From Actinomycetes bacterium (lineage in GTDB: Bacteria; Actinomycetota; Acidimicrobiia; Acidimicrobiales; Bog-793), in the NCBI GenBank assembly GCA_021798985.1, contig JAJZBI010000018.1, positions 1 through 64,000 of the forward strand: a DNA stretch of 64,000 nucleotides, read 5' to 3'. The notes below the pieces were generated by a model, which worked only from the letters and a program-made list of their open reading frames with translations, searched no databases and was not told the origin of the DNA. Each line of letters begins with the position of its first letter. The first letter of the stretch is position 1. Shown here one piece after another: positions 52,370-64,000 of this stretch. The translations under genes and the position numbers were made by a program.

Positions 52370-53480
52370 CGGGGGGCGAGATGGGCACACGCCCGGCAGG
52401 ACCCAAACATCCCGAGGCGCTGTTGGTCTTGGCGGACGGGACGGTCTTTTCCGGTCGCGCCTTCGGGGCACTCGGCGCCCACGGCGCGATCGCCACGGGC
52501 GAGCTCGTGTTCAACACGGTCATGGCCGGCTACCAAGAAGTGATCACCGACCCTTCCTATGCCGGCCAAGTGGTCGCCTTCACCTACCCCCACATCGGCA
52601 ACTACGGCGTCAACGCCGCCGACGAGGAGAGCGAGCACCCCCAGGTCCGGGCGATCGTGGTCCGCGACCTCGTCGACCGCCCGAGCAGCTGGCGCGCCGA
52701 GAGCAACCTCGAGGACTACCTCGCCGCCCACGGCCTCGGCGGCATCGCCGGGGTCGACACCCGCCGCCTCACGCGCCATCTGCGCGAGGCGGGTGCGATG
52801 TGCTGCGCGCTCGGCGTCACCGACGAGGCGACGCTGCTCGCCGCAGCGCGCGCCGAGCCGGGGACCGAGGGCCAGGACCTCGTCCGCGGCGTCACCACCA
52901 AGGCGCCGTATCGGGCCGGGAGCGGGCCGCTGTCGGTCGTCGCCTTGGACTACGGGATCAAGCGGAGCATCGTCGCCGGCCTCGCCGAGCACGCCAGCGT
53001 CGAGGTCGTTCCGGCGACGACGCCCGCCAGCGAGGTGCTGGCACGCCACCCCGACGGGGTCTTCCTCTCCAACGGCCCCGGCGACCCAGCGGCGCTCGGG
53101 GGCCTCGTCGCCGAGCTGCGCCAGCTGATCGGCAAGGTGCCGATCTTCGGCATCTGCCTCGGTCACCAGCTCTTGGCGAGCGCGCTCGGCGGCACCACCT
53201 ACAAGCTGGCCTTCGGCCACCACGGCGGCAACCACCCCGTCAAGCGCCTGGCGAACGGGGTCGTCGAGGTGACCAGCCAGAACCACGGCTATGCCGTCGC
53301 CGCCGACAGCGTGCACGGCGCCGAGGTCACCCACGTCAACTTGAACGACGGGGTGATCGAGGGCCTCGCGGCGCCGCAGCTGCGCTGCTTCTCGGTGCAG
53401 TACCACCCCGAGGCGAGCCCTGGGCCCCACGACGCCCGCTACCTGTTCGCCGAGTTCGTCCGTCTCATGGAGGGAGCAGC

Positions 53481-53484
<4 letters not shown>
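52366..53484 (+). CDS. carA: Carbamoyl-phosphate synthase small subunit
   Basis: '[41 protein letters not shown]', '[15 protein letters not shown]', '[12 protein letters not shown]'. Confidence 0.97.
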
Positions 53485-56833
<3,349 letters not shown>

Positions 56834-56837
<4 letters not shown>

Positions 56838-57811
56838 ACCCGCGGCGGCCCGTCGCGCTGGCGACTCAGGTCGGGCCGATCGAGCTGGCCAACCCGGTCG
56901 CGACGGCGGCGGGTACGGCCGGCCATGGGGCCGAGCTCGCCGCCTACTTCGACCTGTCCGAGCTCGGCGCGCTCGTCGTCAAGTCGCTGTGCGCTGCGCC
57001 CTGGCCCGGAAACCCGGTGCCTCGCGTGCACCCGTTGGCGGGCGGGATGCTCAACAGCGTCGGGCTGCAGGGCCCCGGCATCCCGGCCTGGATCGAGCAC
57101 GAGCTCCCCGCCCTCGAGCGCAGCGGGGCGCGGGTGATCGTCTCGCTGTGGGGCACGACGATCGACGACTTCGCCCGCGGCGCCGAGCTGCTCGCCGCCG
57201 CGCCCCCCTTCGTGGTGGCGCTCGAGGTGAACGTCTCGTGCCCGAACCACGCCGAGGGGGGCAAGATGTTCGCCCAGTCGCCCGCCGCGACGGCTGCCGC
57301 GATCGCCGCCGCCGCGGCAGCCAGGCGCCCGCTGTTCGCCAAGCTGTCGGCGAGCGCGCCGGACCTCGTCGAGGTCGCCGGCGCCGCGCTCTCCGCCGGG
57401 GCGGCCGGCCTCAGCCTGATCAACACCTTGCCGGCGATGGCGATCGACCTCGAGCGCCGCCGGCCCGTGCTCGGTGCCGCGAGCGGCGGCTTGTCCGGCC
57501 CGGCGCTGCACGCCATCGCGGTGCGCTCGGTCTTTGAGTGCCGGCGCGCCTTTCCGACGACGGGCATCTTCGGCGTCGGCGGCGTGCTGAGGGGAGAGGA
57601 CGCCGTCGAGCTCCTGCTCGCCGGCGCCGACGCCATCCAGGTCGGGACCGCGACCCTCGCGGAGCCGAGGGCGGCGCTGCGGGTGCTTCGCGAACTGATC
57701 GCCTGGTGCGAGCGCCACGGCGTGGCGGCGATCCGCGAGCTGGTCGGCGCCGCCCAGAGCGAATTCCTGCCCGATCAGGCACCCGCAAGGCCGAACATTA
57801 CGAACTGTTAA
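56834..57811 (+). CDS. pyrD: Dihydroorotate dehydrogenase
   Basis: '[33 protein letters not shown]', '[21 protein letters not shown]', '[16 protein letters not shown]', '[31 protein letters not shown]'. Confidence 0.93.
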
Positions 57812-57913
57812 CGACGACTTTGCCTCCGCTGGTCACGGGGGCGCTAGCGTTGCCAGGAATCAATCCCCGGGGAGGGGAGCCGGCACGTCCGGCACGAGTG
57901 CAGGGAGGGGCAT

Positions 57914-59779
57914 ATGGGAGCAGGAAAGCGCAGGCGGGTGATCCTCGCCAGCACCGCGGCGGGCGCAGCGCTCGTCGCCGGGACGAGCATCGGCCTGGCG
58001 GGAGGCGCGAGCGCGGCCGGGGCCTCCAGGGCCAAGGCGGCGACGGGCCACGCCAAGCCAATCTACGGCGGGACCATCAAGTACGCCGAGGGCCCGGGCA
58101 CGCCAGCGAACTACATCTTCCCTGAGACCAGTTCGGCGAACCAGAGCCTGTACAACAACAGCCAGTTCATCAACTTGATGTACCAGGCGCTGTACCAGCC
58201 TTCGCCGACCCAGCCGACCCTCGACTACAACCACTCGATGGCCTACCAGCCAGTGTGGTCGAACAACGACACGGTCGCGACGGTCAAGCTGAAGAACGCC
58301 AAGTGGTCCGACGGCGTGCCGGTGACGGCGCGGGACCTCACCTTCTACATCAACCTCGCCAAGGCGATGGGCACCACGTGGGGCAACTACGCCGGCCCCA
58401 CGCAGTTCCCCTACAACTTGAAGTCGGTGCAGATCGTCAATCCGAAGACGATCCGCTTCACGTTGAAGTCGCCGATGAACCCGACGTACTACGACGACAA
58501 CGGCATCGGCTACATCACCCCGATGCCCCAGCACGCTTGGGACAAGACCTCGCCGAACGGCAAGGTGGGCAACTACGACGAGACGCCGGCCGGCGCCAAG
58601 GCGGTCCTCGCCTTCCTGCAAAAGCAGGCCTCAGACACCTCGACCTACGCGACCAACCCGCTGTGGAAGGTCGTCGACGGTGCCTGGACGCTGCAGAGCT
58701 TCGGCGGCGCCAGCTCGCCGGACGTCTTTGTCCCGAACAAGCACTACTGGGGCCCCAAGCCCTACGCGTCGAAGTTCGAGGAGATCCCCTTCACGAGCGA
58801 CACCGCTGAGTTCACCTCACTTAAGGCGGGGACCTCGACGATCGACTACGGCTATGTCCCGACCCAGGACATCCCGGCGATCCCGTCGGTGAAGGCCGAG
58901 GGCTACAACATCACCAAGGTTCCGACGTGGGGCTTTGACTACATCATCCCCAACACGAAGAACCCGCAGGTCGGGCCCATCTTGAGCCAGACCTACATCC
59001 GCCAGGTGCTCGCCCGCCTCACGGACCAGAAGACCATGATCAACCACTTCATGTCCGGCTACGGCATCCCGACCTACGGGGCGACGCCGGTGTACCCGAA
59101 GGGCAACCCCTTCGTGTCGCCCGAGCTGTCGCACAATCCCTACCCGTACTCGGTGGCGGAGGCGGAGAAGCTGCTGAAGGCGCACGGCTGGAAGATCAAC
59201 CCCGGTGGCACCGACGTCTGCGTCCGTGGTGGCGCGGCCGGCTGTGGCGCAGGGGTGGCCAAGGGCCAGAAGCTGTCGCTGAACCTGCTCTACTCGAGCG
59301 GCAACCAGATCCTGCAGGAGGACACGGACCTGTTCCAGTCCGACGCCCGCCAGGCTGGCGTGCAGATCAACCCGCGGACGGCCGACTTCAACACGGTCAT
59401 CTCCCAGGTCCAGCAGTGCGTCCTGCCCAAGGACAAGAACGCTCCGACCTGCCAGTGGCAGCTCGGCGAGTACGGCGGCATCAGCCAGTCGACCTTCCCG
59501 GGCGGCTTCGGCCTGCTCAACACCGGCGGCGCCTTCAACGCCGGCGGCTACTCGAACAAGCTGCTCGACAAGTACATCGCCGAGAGCACCACGGCGAGCT
59601 CGCTGGCGCCCTACAAGGCCTACGAGAACCTCACGATCACCCAGGAGCCGTGGATCTGGCAGCCCGTGCCGGACAACATCTTCGCCACCGCGAAGAACTT
59701 CACCGGCTACGGCGACGTGAGCGAGTTCGACGGCGCCTTCGGCTACATCGAGCCCCAGTACTGGTACTTCACCAAGTAA
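57914..59779 (+). CDS. ABC transporter substrate-binding protein, family 5 (peptide-type), paralogue 1
   Basis: SBP_bac_5-like 'GGTIKYAEGPGTPANYIFPE', 'AKWSDGVPVTARDLTFYINL'; signal peptide, no lipobox Cys. Confidence 0.9.
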   Translation: MGAGKRRRVILASTAAGAALVAGTSIGLAGGASAAGASRAKAATGHAKPIYGGTIKYAEGPGTPANYIFPETSSANQSLYNNSQFINLMYQALYQPSPTQPTLDYNHSMAYQPVWSNNDTVATVKLKNAKWSDGVPVTARDLTFYINLAKAMGTTWGNYAGPTQFPYNLKSVQIVNPKTIRFTLKSPMNPTYYDDNGIGYITPMPQHAWDKTSPNGKVGNYDETPAGAKAVLAFLQKQASDTSTYATNPLWKVVDGAWTLQSFGGASSPDVFVPNKHYWGPKPYASKFEEIPFTSDTAEFTSLKAGTSTIDYGYVPTQDIPAIPSVKAEGYNITKVPTWGFDYIIPNTKNPQVGPILSQTYIRQVLARLTDQKTMINHFMSGYGIPTYGATPVYPKGNPFVSPELSHNPYPYSVAEAEKLLKAHGWKINPGGTDVCVRGGAAGCGAGVAKGQKLSLNLLYSSGNQILQEDTDLFQSDARQAGVQINPRTADFNTVISQVQQCVLPKDKNAPTCQWQLGEYGGISQSTFPGGFGLLNTGGAFNAGGYSNKLLDKYIAESTTASSLAPYKAYENLTITQEPWIWQPVPDNIFATAKNFTGYGDVSEFDGAFGYIEPQYWYFTK

Positions 59780-59815
59780 CCTGAGCTCGCTCAGCACAAC
59801 GCAGTAGCAGGGCAC

Positions 59816-59849
59816 CGACCGGGCCCCGGAGACCTCCGGGGCCCGGTCG
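59816..59849 (+). terminator. Strong intra-operon hairpin between SBP and permease genes
   Basis: CGACCGGGCCCCGGA-gacc-TCCGGGGCCCGGTCG, perfect 15-bp stem. Confidence 0.7.
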
Positions 59850-59883
59850 CCTGCCCGCAGCAAGTCTCCCGGGAGCCACGCGG

Positions 59884-60828
59884 TTGATCGGTTACCTCAT
59901 CAGGCGGTTCGGACAGTCCGTCATCGTGCTGCTGATCGTCACGGTGTTCATGTTCGTGCTGTTCCACATGCTCCCGGGCAACCCGGCCCGTGCCGAGCTC
60001 GGGGTGCGCGCGCAGCCCGCCGCGGTGGCCGCCTTCGACCGCTTGAACGGCTTCGACAAGCCGATCTGGTACCAGTTCTGGGTCTACATCGACAAGCTGG
60101 CCCACGGGAACCTCGGCTTTTCCTACATCCAGAACGCCTCGGTCGCCCAGCTCTTCGCCCAGCGGTTCCCGAAGTCGATCCTCCTCGTCGGCCTCGCCTA
60201 CGCCCTCGCGATCATCGTCGCCATCCCGCTCGGGATCCTCCAGGCGGTCCGGCGCAACAAGATCGACGACTACGCCCTCACCGGCGCCTCGTTCGTCCTC
60301 TACTCGTTCCCCACCTTCTGGCTCGGCATCATCCTGATCGAGATCTTCGCCATCTCGCTGCACTGGCTCCCGCCGACGGCACCTGAGGGGACCACGGTCG
60401 GCCAGATCCTCTCGGACCCAAAGGGCCTCGTCCTGCCGGTGGTCAACCTGGCGCTCGTGAGCATCGCCGCCTACAGCCGCTACATGCGCTCGGCAATGAT
60501 CGACAGCCTCGCCCAGGACTACATCCGCACGGCGCGCGCGAAGGGGGTGGGCCGCAAGGCGATCCTGTTCCGCCACGCATTGCGGAACTCCCTCATCCCG
60601 ATGGCGACGCTGATCGGCCTGTCGGTGCCCGCGGTGCTCGGCGGCGCGGTGATCACCGAACAGGTTTTCAACTACCCGGGCGTCGGCCTGCTCTTCATCC
60701 AGTCGGCGGGCTCGGAGGACTTCTCGGTGCTGCTCGGCCTCACCCTGGTCGCCGCCGTCGGCGTGATCGTCGGCAACCTGATCGCGGACATCGGCTACGC
60801 GGTTTTGGACCCGAGGATCCGCTACTGA
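59884..60828 (+). CDS. ABC transporter permease (DppB/OppB type)
   Basis: 'MIGYLIRRFGQSVIVLLIVTVFMFVLFHMLPGNPA', 'DYIRTARAKGVGRKAILFRHALRNSLIPMATLIGL'. Confidence 0.93.
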   Translation: MIGYLIRRFGQSVIVLLIVTVFMFVLFHMLPGNPARAELGVRAQPAAVAAFDRLNGFDKPIWYQFWVYIDKLAHGNLGFSYIQNASVAQLFAQRFPKSILLVGLAYALAIIVAIPLGILQAVRRNKIDDYALTGASFVLYSFPTFWLGIILIEIFAISLHWLPPTAPEGTTVGQILSDPKGLVLPVVNLALVSIAAYSRYMRSAMIDSLAQDYIRTARAKGVGRKAILFRHALRNSLIPMATLIGLSVPAVLGGAVITEQVFNYPGVGLLFIQSAGSEDFSVLLGLTLVAAVGVIVGNLIADIGYAVLDPRIRY

Positions 60829-61793
60829 TGGCCCGCCCCGTGATCGAGGGCATCGCCGCGCCGGACAAGCCCGGCTTCGAGGCCGGCGAGGAGAACCTCG
60901 ACGCCGACGCGGCCGGCCACGACGACGGCGGGGAGGCCCGCCCGGTCGGCAGCATGCTGCGACTCACCGTCGCGACCTTCTTTGAGAACAAGCTCGCGAT
61001 CGCCGGACTCGTCATCTTCGTCCTGCTTGTGCTCTTCTCCTTCGTCGGGCCGCACCTGTATGTGACCAACCAGGTCACGGTCAACCCGGCGAACTCGAAC
61101 TATGGGCCGAGCAGCGCGCATCTCCTCGGGACCGACGGGGAGGGCTTCGACGTGCTCGGCCGCTTGATGGTGGCCGGGCAGAGCTCGATCGAGATCGGCC
61201 TCGCCGCGGGGCTGTGCGCGGCGATCTTCGGGACCATCTACGGGGCGGTCTCCGCAGTCGCCGGAGGGGTGGTCGACGCCGTGATGATGCGCCTCGTCGA
61301 TGCCCTGTACTCGCTGCCGACGCTCTTCCTGCTTATCTTGCTGTCGGCGATCTTCAGCCCGAACCTGCCGCTCATGATCGCCGTGCTCGGGTTCATCTCC
61401 TGGCTCGGCCCCGCCCGACTGGTCCGCGGCGAGGCGCTGTCGCTGCGCACGCGCGAGTACGTGCAGGCCGTCAAGGTGGCCGGCGGCAGCCAGCGGCGCA
61501 TCGTCTTGCGCCATATCGTGCCGAACGCCATCGGCACGATCGTCGTCAACACCTCGTTCTTGATCGCGGACGCCATCTTGGCCCTTGCGGCGCTCAGCTA
61601 CCTTGGCCTCGGCCTCCCCAACACCACGCCCACGTGGGGCGGCATGTTGTCCAACGGCACCACGGTGATCTTCGACGGGTACTGGTGGCAGCTCTACCCG
61701 GCGGGTATCGCCATCGTCTTGACCGTCGTCGCCTTCAACTTCATCGGCGACGCGCTGCGCGACAGCCTCGACGTTCGCTTGCAGCGTCGCTAG
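60828..61793 (+). CDS. ABC transporter permease (DppC/OppC type)
   Basis: 'LLGTDGEGFDVLGRLMVAGQSSIEIGL', 'EYVQAVKVAGGSQRRIVLRHIVPNAIGTIVV'. Confidence 0.93.
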   Translation: MARPVIEGIAAPDKPGFEAGEENLDADAAGHDDGGEARPVGSMLRLTVATFFENKLAIAGLVIFVLLVLFSFVGPHLYVTNQVTVNPANSNYGPSSAHLLGTDGEGFDVLGRLMVAGQSSIEIGLAAGLCAAIFGTIYGAVSAVAGGVVDAVMMRLVDALYSLPTLFLLILLSAIFSPNLPLMIAVLGFISWLGPARLVRGEALSLRTREYVQAVKVAGGSQRRIVLRHIVPNAIGTIVVNTSFLIADAILALAALSYLGLGLPNTTPTWGGMLSNGTTVIFDGYWWQLYPAGIAIVLTVVAFNFIGDALRDSLDVRLQRR

Positions 61794-61934
61794 CGTCACG
61801 CTCCGCGCGAATGCCGGCGCGGATCTCCTGTTCTCCCAGGTGCGGGCGGCGAGCGCGAGCTACGCTCTGCGCGTTCGTCCTCGGAGGGGGAGCCTGCCCG
61901 CCAGATGGCGGCCGGTTGAAGACAGGAGGAAGCG

Positions 61935-63881
61935 ATGGAACGTGCTCGCAAGCGGCGCGCCGCGGTCACCACGACCGCGATAGCGACCGCCTCGATGCTG
62001 GGCCTGGCGGCCTACGGCGGGGTCAGCTCCGCGGCGACGCCGTCAGCCAAGGTCGCCAAGGCCAAGAGCGGCGGGACGGCGTACTTCGCTGAGGGCGCCA
62101 GCGCGACGCCGAACTACATCTTCCCGTTCATGCCGATCCAGTTCTTCAGCGTGACGAACATCTCGCAGTTCCAGTACCTCATGTACCGGCCGCTCTACTG
62201 GTTCGGCAAGGGCACCAGCCCGGCGCTCAACCTGTCGCTGTCGATCGGCAACAACCCGGTCTACTCTCACGGCAACACCGAGGTCACCTTCTCGCTGAAG
62301 AACTACAAGTGGTCTGATGGCGAGAAGGTCACGGCTCAGGACGTCGTGTTCTGGATGAACATGATGAAGGTCGAGAAGCTCAACTGGGCCGGCTACGCGG
62401 CCGGCACGCTGCCCGACGACCTGACGTCGGTCAGCGCGAGCGGCAACTCGGTGACCTTCAAGATGAGCGGCCCGGTCAACCCCTACTGGTTCACCTACAA
62501 CGAGCTCGGCCAGATCACCCCGCTGCCGATGGCCTGGGACGTGACGGCAAAGGGCCAGAAGTCCGGCGCTGCGGCATGCGGCACGGCGTCGTTCGCCTCA
62601 GTCGTCGTCCACCAGACGACGACCAAAAAGGGCACCACGGTGACCCCGGTCTCGCCCGCGGCCAAGTCCTGCGCGGCGGTCTTCACCTACCTGTCCCGCC
62701 AGTCGGGCTACGACCCGACGAACCCCAAGGCCCCGAACAACTCCTTGAGCGGCTATGCCACCAACCCGCTGTGGCAGGTGGTCGACGGGCCCTGGCACCT
62801 GACGTCGTTCAACCCGAACGGCTACGCGGCCTTCGCGCCGAACAAGAGCTACGCGGGCCCGCAAAAGCCCTACCTCGCGCACTTCGTCGAGCTGCCCTAC
62901 ACCTCTGCCGCCTCGGAGTTCAATGCGTTGGTCGGCGGCAAGATCACGGTCGGCTACCTGCCCTATGAGGACGTGACGGCGCAGGCGAAGAACCCGATCA
63001 CGCCGGGTCAGAACAACCCGCGGCTGTCCAACTTCAACATCTCGCCGTGGTACCCGTGGGGGATCAACTACTTCCCCTACAACTTCAACTCGACGAGCAA
63101 CAACGGCCAGACCGGCAAGATCTTCCGCCAGCTGTACTTCCGCCAGGCGATGCAGATGCTCGTCGACCAGCCGCTGTACATCAAGAAGCTGTTCAAGGGC
63201 TACGCCGTGCCGACCAACGGCCCGGTCCCGGTGCTGCCGCCGAACAACTTCGTGACCAAGTACGTGCAGGGAACGCCGTACCCCTACAACCCCTCCAAGG
63301 CGATCAAGCTCTTGAAGTCCCACGGCTGGGACGTCAAGCCCGGCGGGGTGAGCACCTGTGGTGTGGCGGCCAAGTGCGGCGTGCCGAAGGGCACCAAGCT
63401 CGAGTTCAACCTGCAGTACTCGGTGCCGAACGCCGTGCAGACCCAGGAGATGCAGGCCGAGCAGGCCTCCTGGGAGCAGGCGGGCATCAAGACGAACCTG
63501 TCGATCGCCACCTTCGACACGGTCATTGGCACGGCGCTGCCCTGCTCGGGCTCGAGCTGCACCTGGGACTTCGAGAACTGGGCAGGCGGCTGGACCTACG
63601 CGCCGGACTACTACCCGACCGGTGAGGTGCTCTTCCAGACCGGCGCCGGCTCGAACGTCGGCTCCTACAGCGACCCGTACAACGACAAGCTGATCAAGGG
63701 CACGAACTTCGGCAACACCACGATCCAGACCTGGCAGAACTACCTCGCCAAGCAGCTGCCCGTCGTCTGGCAGCCCGAGGAGGCCTACCAGCTGACCGAG
63801 GTGCAAAAGAACCTGAAGGGCGTGACCCCGCAGAACCCTCTGATGACGATCACCCCGGAGTATTGGCACTACACGAAGTAG
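61935..63881 (+). CDS. ABC transporter substrate-binding protein, family 5, paralogue 2
   Basis: 'GGTAYFAEGASATPNYIFPFMPIQFFSVTNISQFQYLMYRPLYWFGKG', 'YKWSDGEKVTAQDVVFWMN'; clear homology to 57914-59779 product. Confidence 0.9.
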   Translation: MERARKRRAAVTTTAIATASMLGLAAYGGVSSAATPSAKVAKAKSGGTAYFAEGASATPNYIFPFMPIQFFSVTNISQFQYLMYRPLYWFGKGTSPALNLSLSIGNNPVYSHGNTEVTFSLKNYKWSDGEKVTAQDVVFWMNMMKVEKLNWAGYAAGTLPDDLTSVSASGNSVTFKMSGPVNPYWFTYNELGQITPLPMAWDVTAKGQKSGAAACGTASFASVVVHQTTTKKGTTVTPVSPAAKSCAAVFTYLSRQSGYDPTNPKAPNNSLSGYATNPLWQVVDGPWHLTSFNPNGYAAFAPNKSYAGPQKPYLAHFVELPYTSAASEFNALVGGKITVGYLPYEDVTAQAKNPITPGQNNPRLSNFNISPWYPWGINYFPYNFNSTSNNGQTGKIFRQLYFRQAMQMLVDQPLYIKKLFKGYAVPTNGPVPVLPPNNFVTKYVQGTPYPYNPSKAIKLLKSHGWDVKPGGVSTCGVAAKCGVPKGTKLEFNLQYSVPNAVQTQEMQAEQASWEQAGIKTNLSIATFDTVIGTALPCSGSSCTWDFENWAGGWTYAPDYYPTGEVLFQTGAGSNVGSYSDPYNDKLIKGTNFGNTTIQTWQNYLAKQLPVVWQPEEAYQLTEVQKNLKGVTPQNPLMTITPEYWHYTK

Positions 63882-63900
63882 CGAATTCGTTGGTGCGCTC

Positions 63901-63944
63901 GGCGTCCCCGGTAGGAGCCCGATCGGGCTGCTGCCGGGGACGCC
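63901..63944 (+). terminator. Nested hairpin after second SBP gene
   Basis: GGCGTCCCCGG ... AGCCCGATCGGGCT ... CCGGGGACGCC. Confidence 0.65.
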
Positions 63945-64000
63945 GGCTGTCGGGGTGACGATGCCGGGCGCGTGAGAGGATCGCGACGGCGCTGAGAAGA

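Overview
64 kb of a high-GC actinobacterial chromosome, mostly housekeeping genes. I could not assign the species; the gene content suggests an Acidimicrobiia-like organism, which is inference. From left to right: the 3' part of a secreted Ig-like repeat protein; a large LuxR-type ATPase regulator; MBL hydrolase, DEAD-box helicase and peroxiredoxin; an FrhB-like F420/Fe-S protein; UDG; a histidine phosphatase-DUF3090-SCO1664 cluster; msrB; acylphosphatase; a Bpa/PafE-like proteasome activator ending in GQYL; dnaE; a frameshifted IS110 element; YyaL/DUF255; a TPP-riboswitch-controlled thi operon; men genes (menE, menA, menH, menD) in alternating orientation; tyrS, flavin reductase and RNase D; a two-gene radical SAM (CCAEP tail) + ATP-grasp operon divergent from nfuA; aroC-aroKB-aroQ-pepQ-efp-nusB-purM-like-HAD; a CIRCE-controlled hsp20; a pyrR-pyrB-pyrC-carA-carB-pyrD operon with a PyrR-loop-like leader; and a peptide ABC transporter locus with two paralogous binding proteins that lack a lipobox. 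The best candidate for an undescribed system is the CCAEP-tail radical SAM/ATP-grasp pair at 38097-40816. Other notable signals are regulatory: CIRCE overlapping a stop codon with nested palindromes, a PyrR-binding hairpin, a TPP riboswitch carrying the Shine-Dalgarno, a dnaE leader hairpin, and repeated TANNNT-N6-GTG leaderless-type starts. Calls come from reading the translated ORFs and DNA by eye; no database searches were run.
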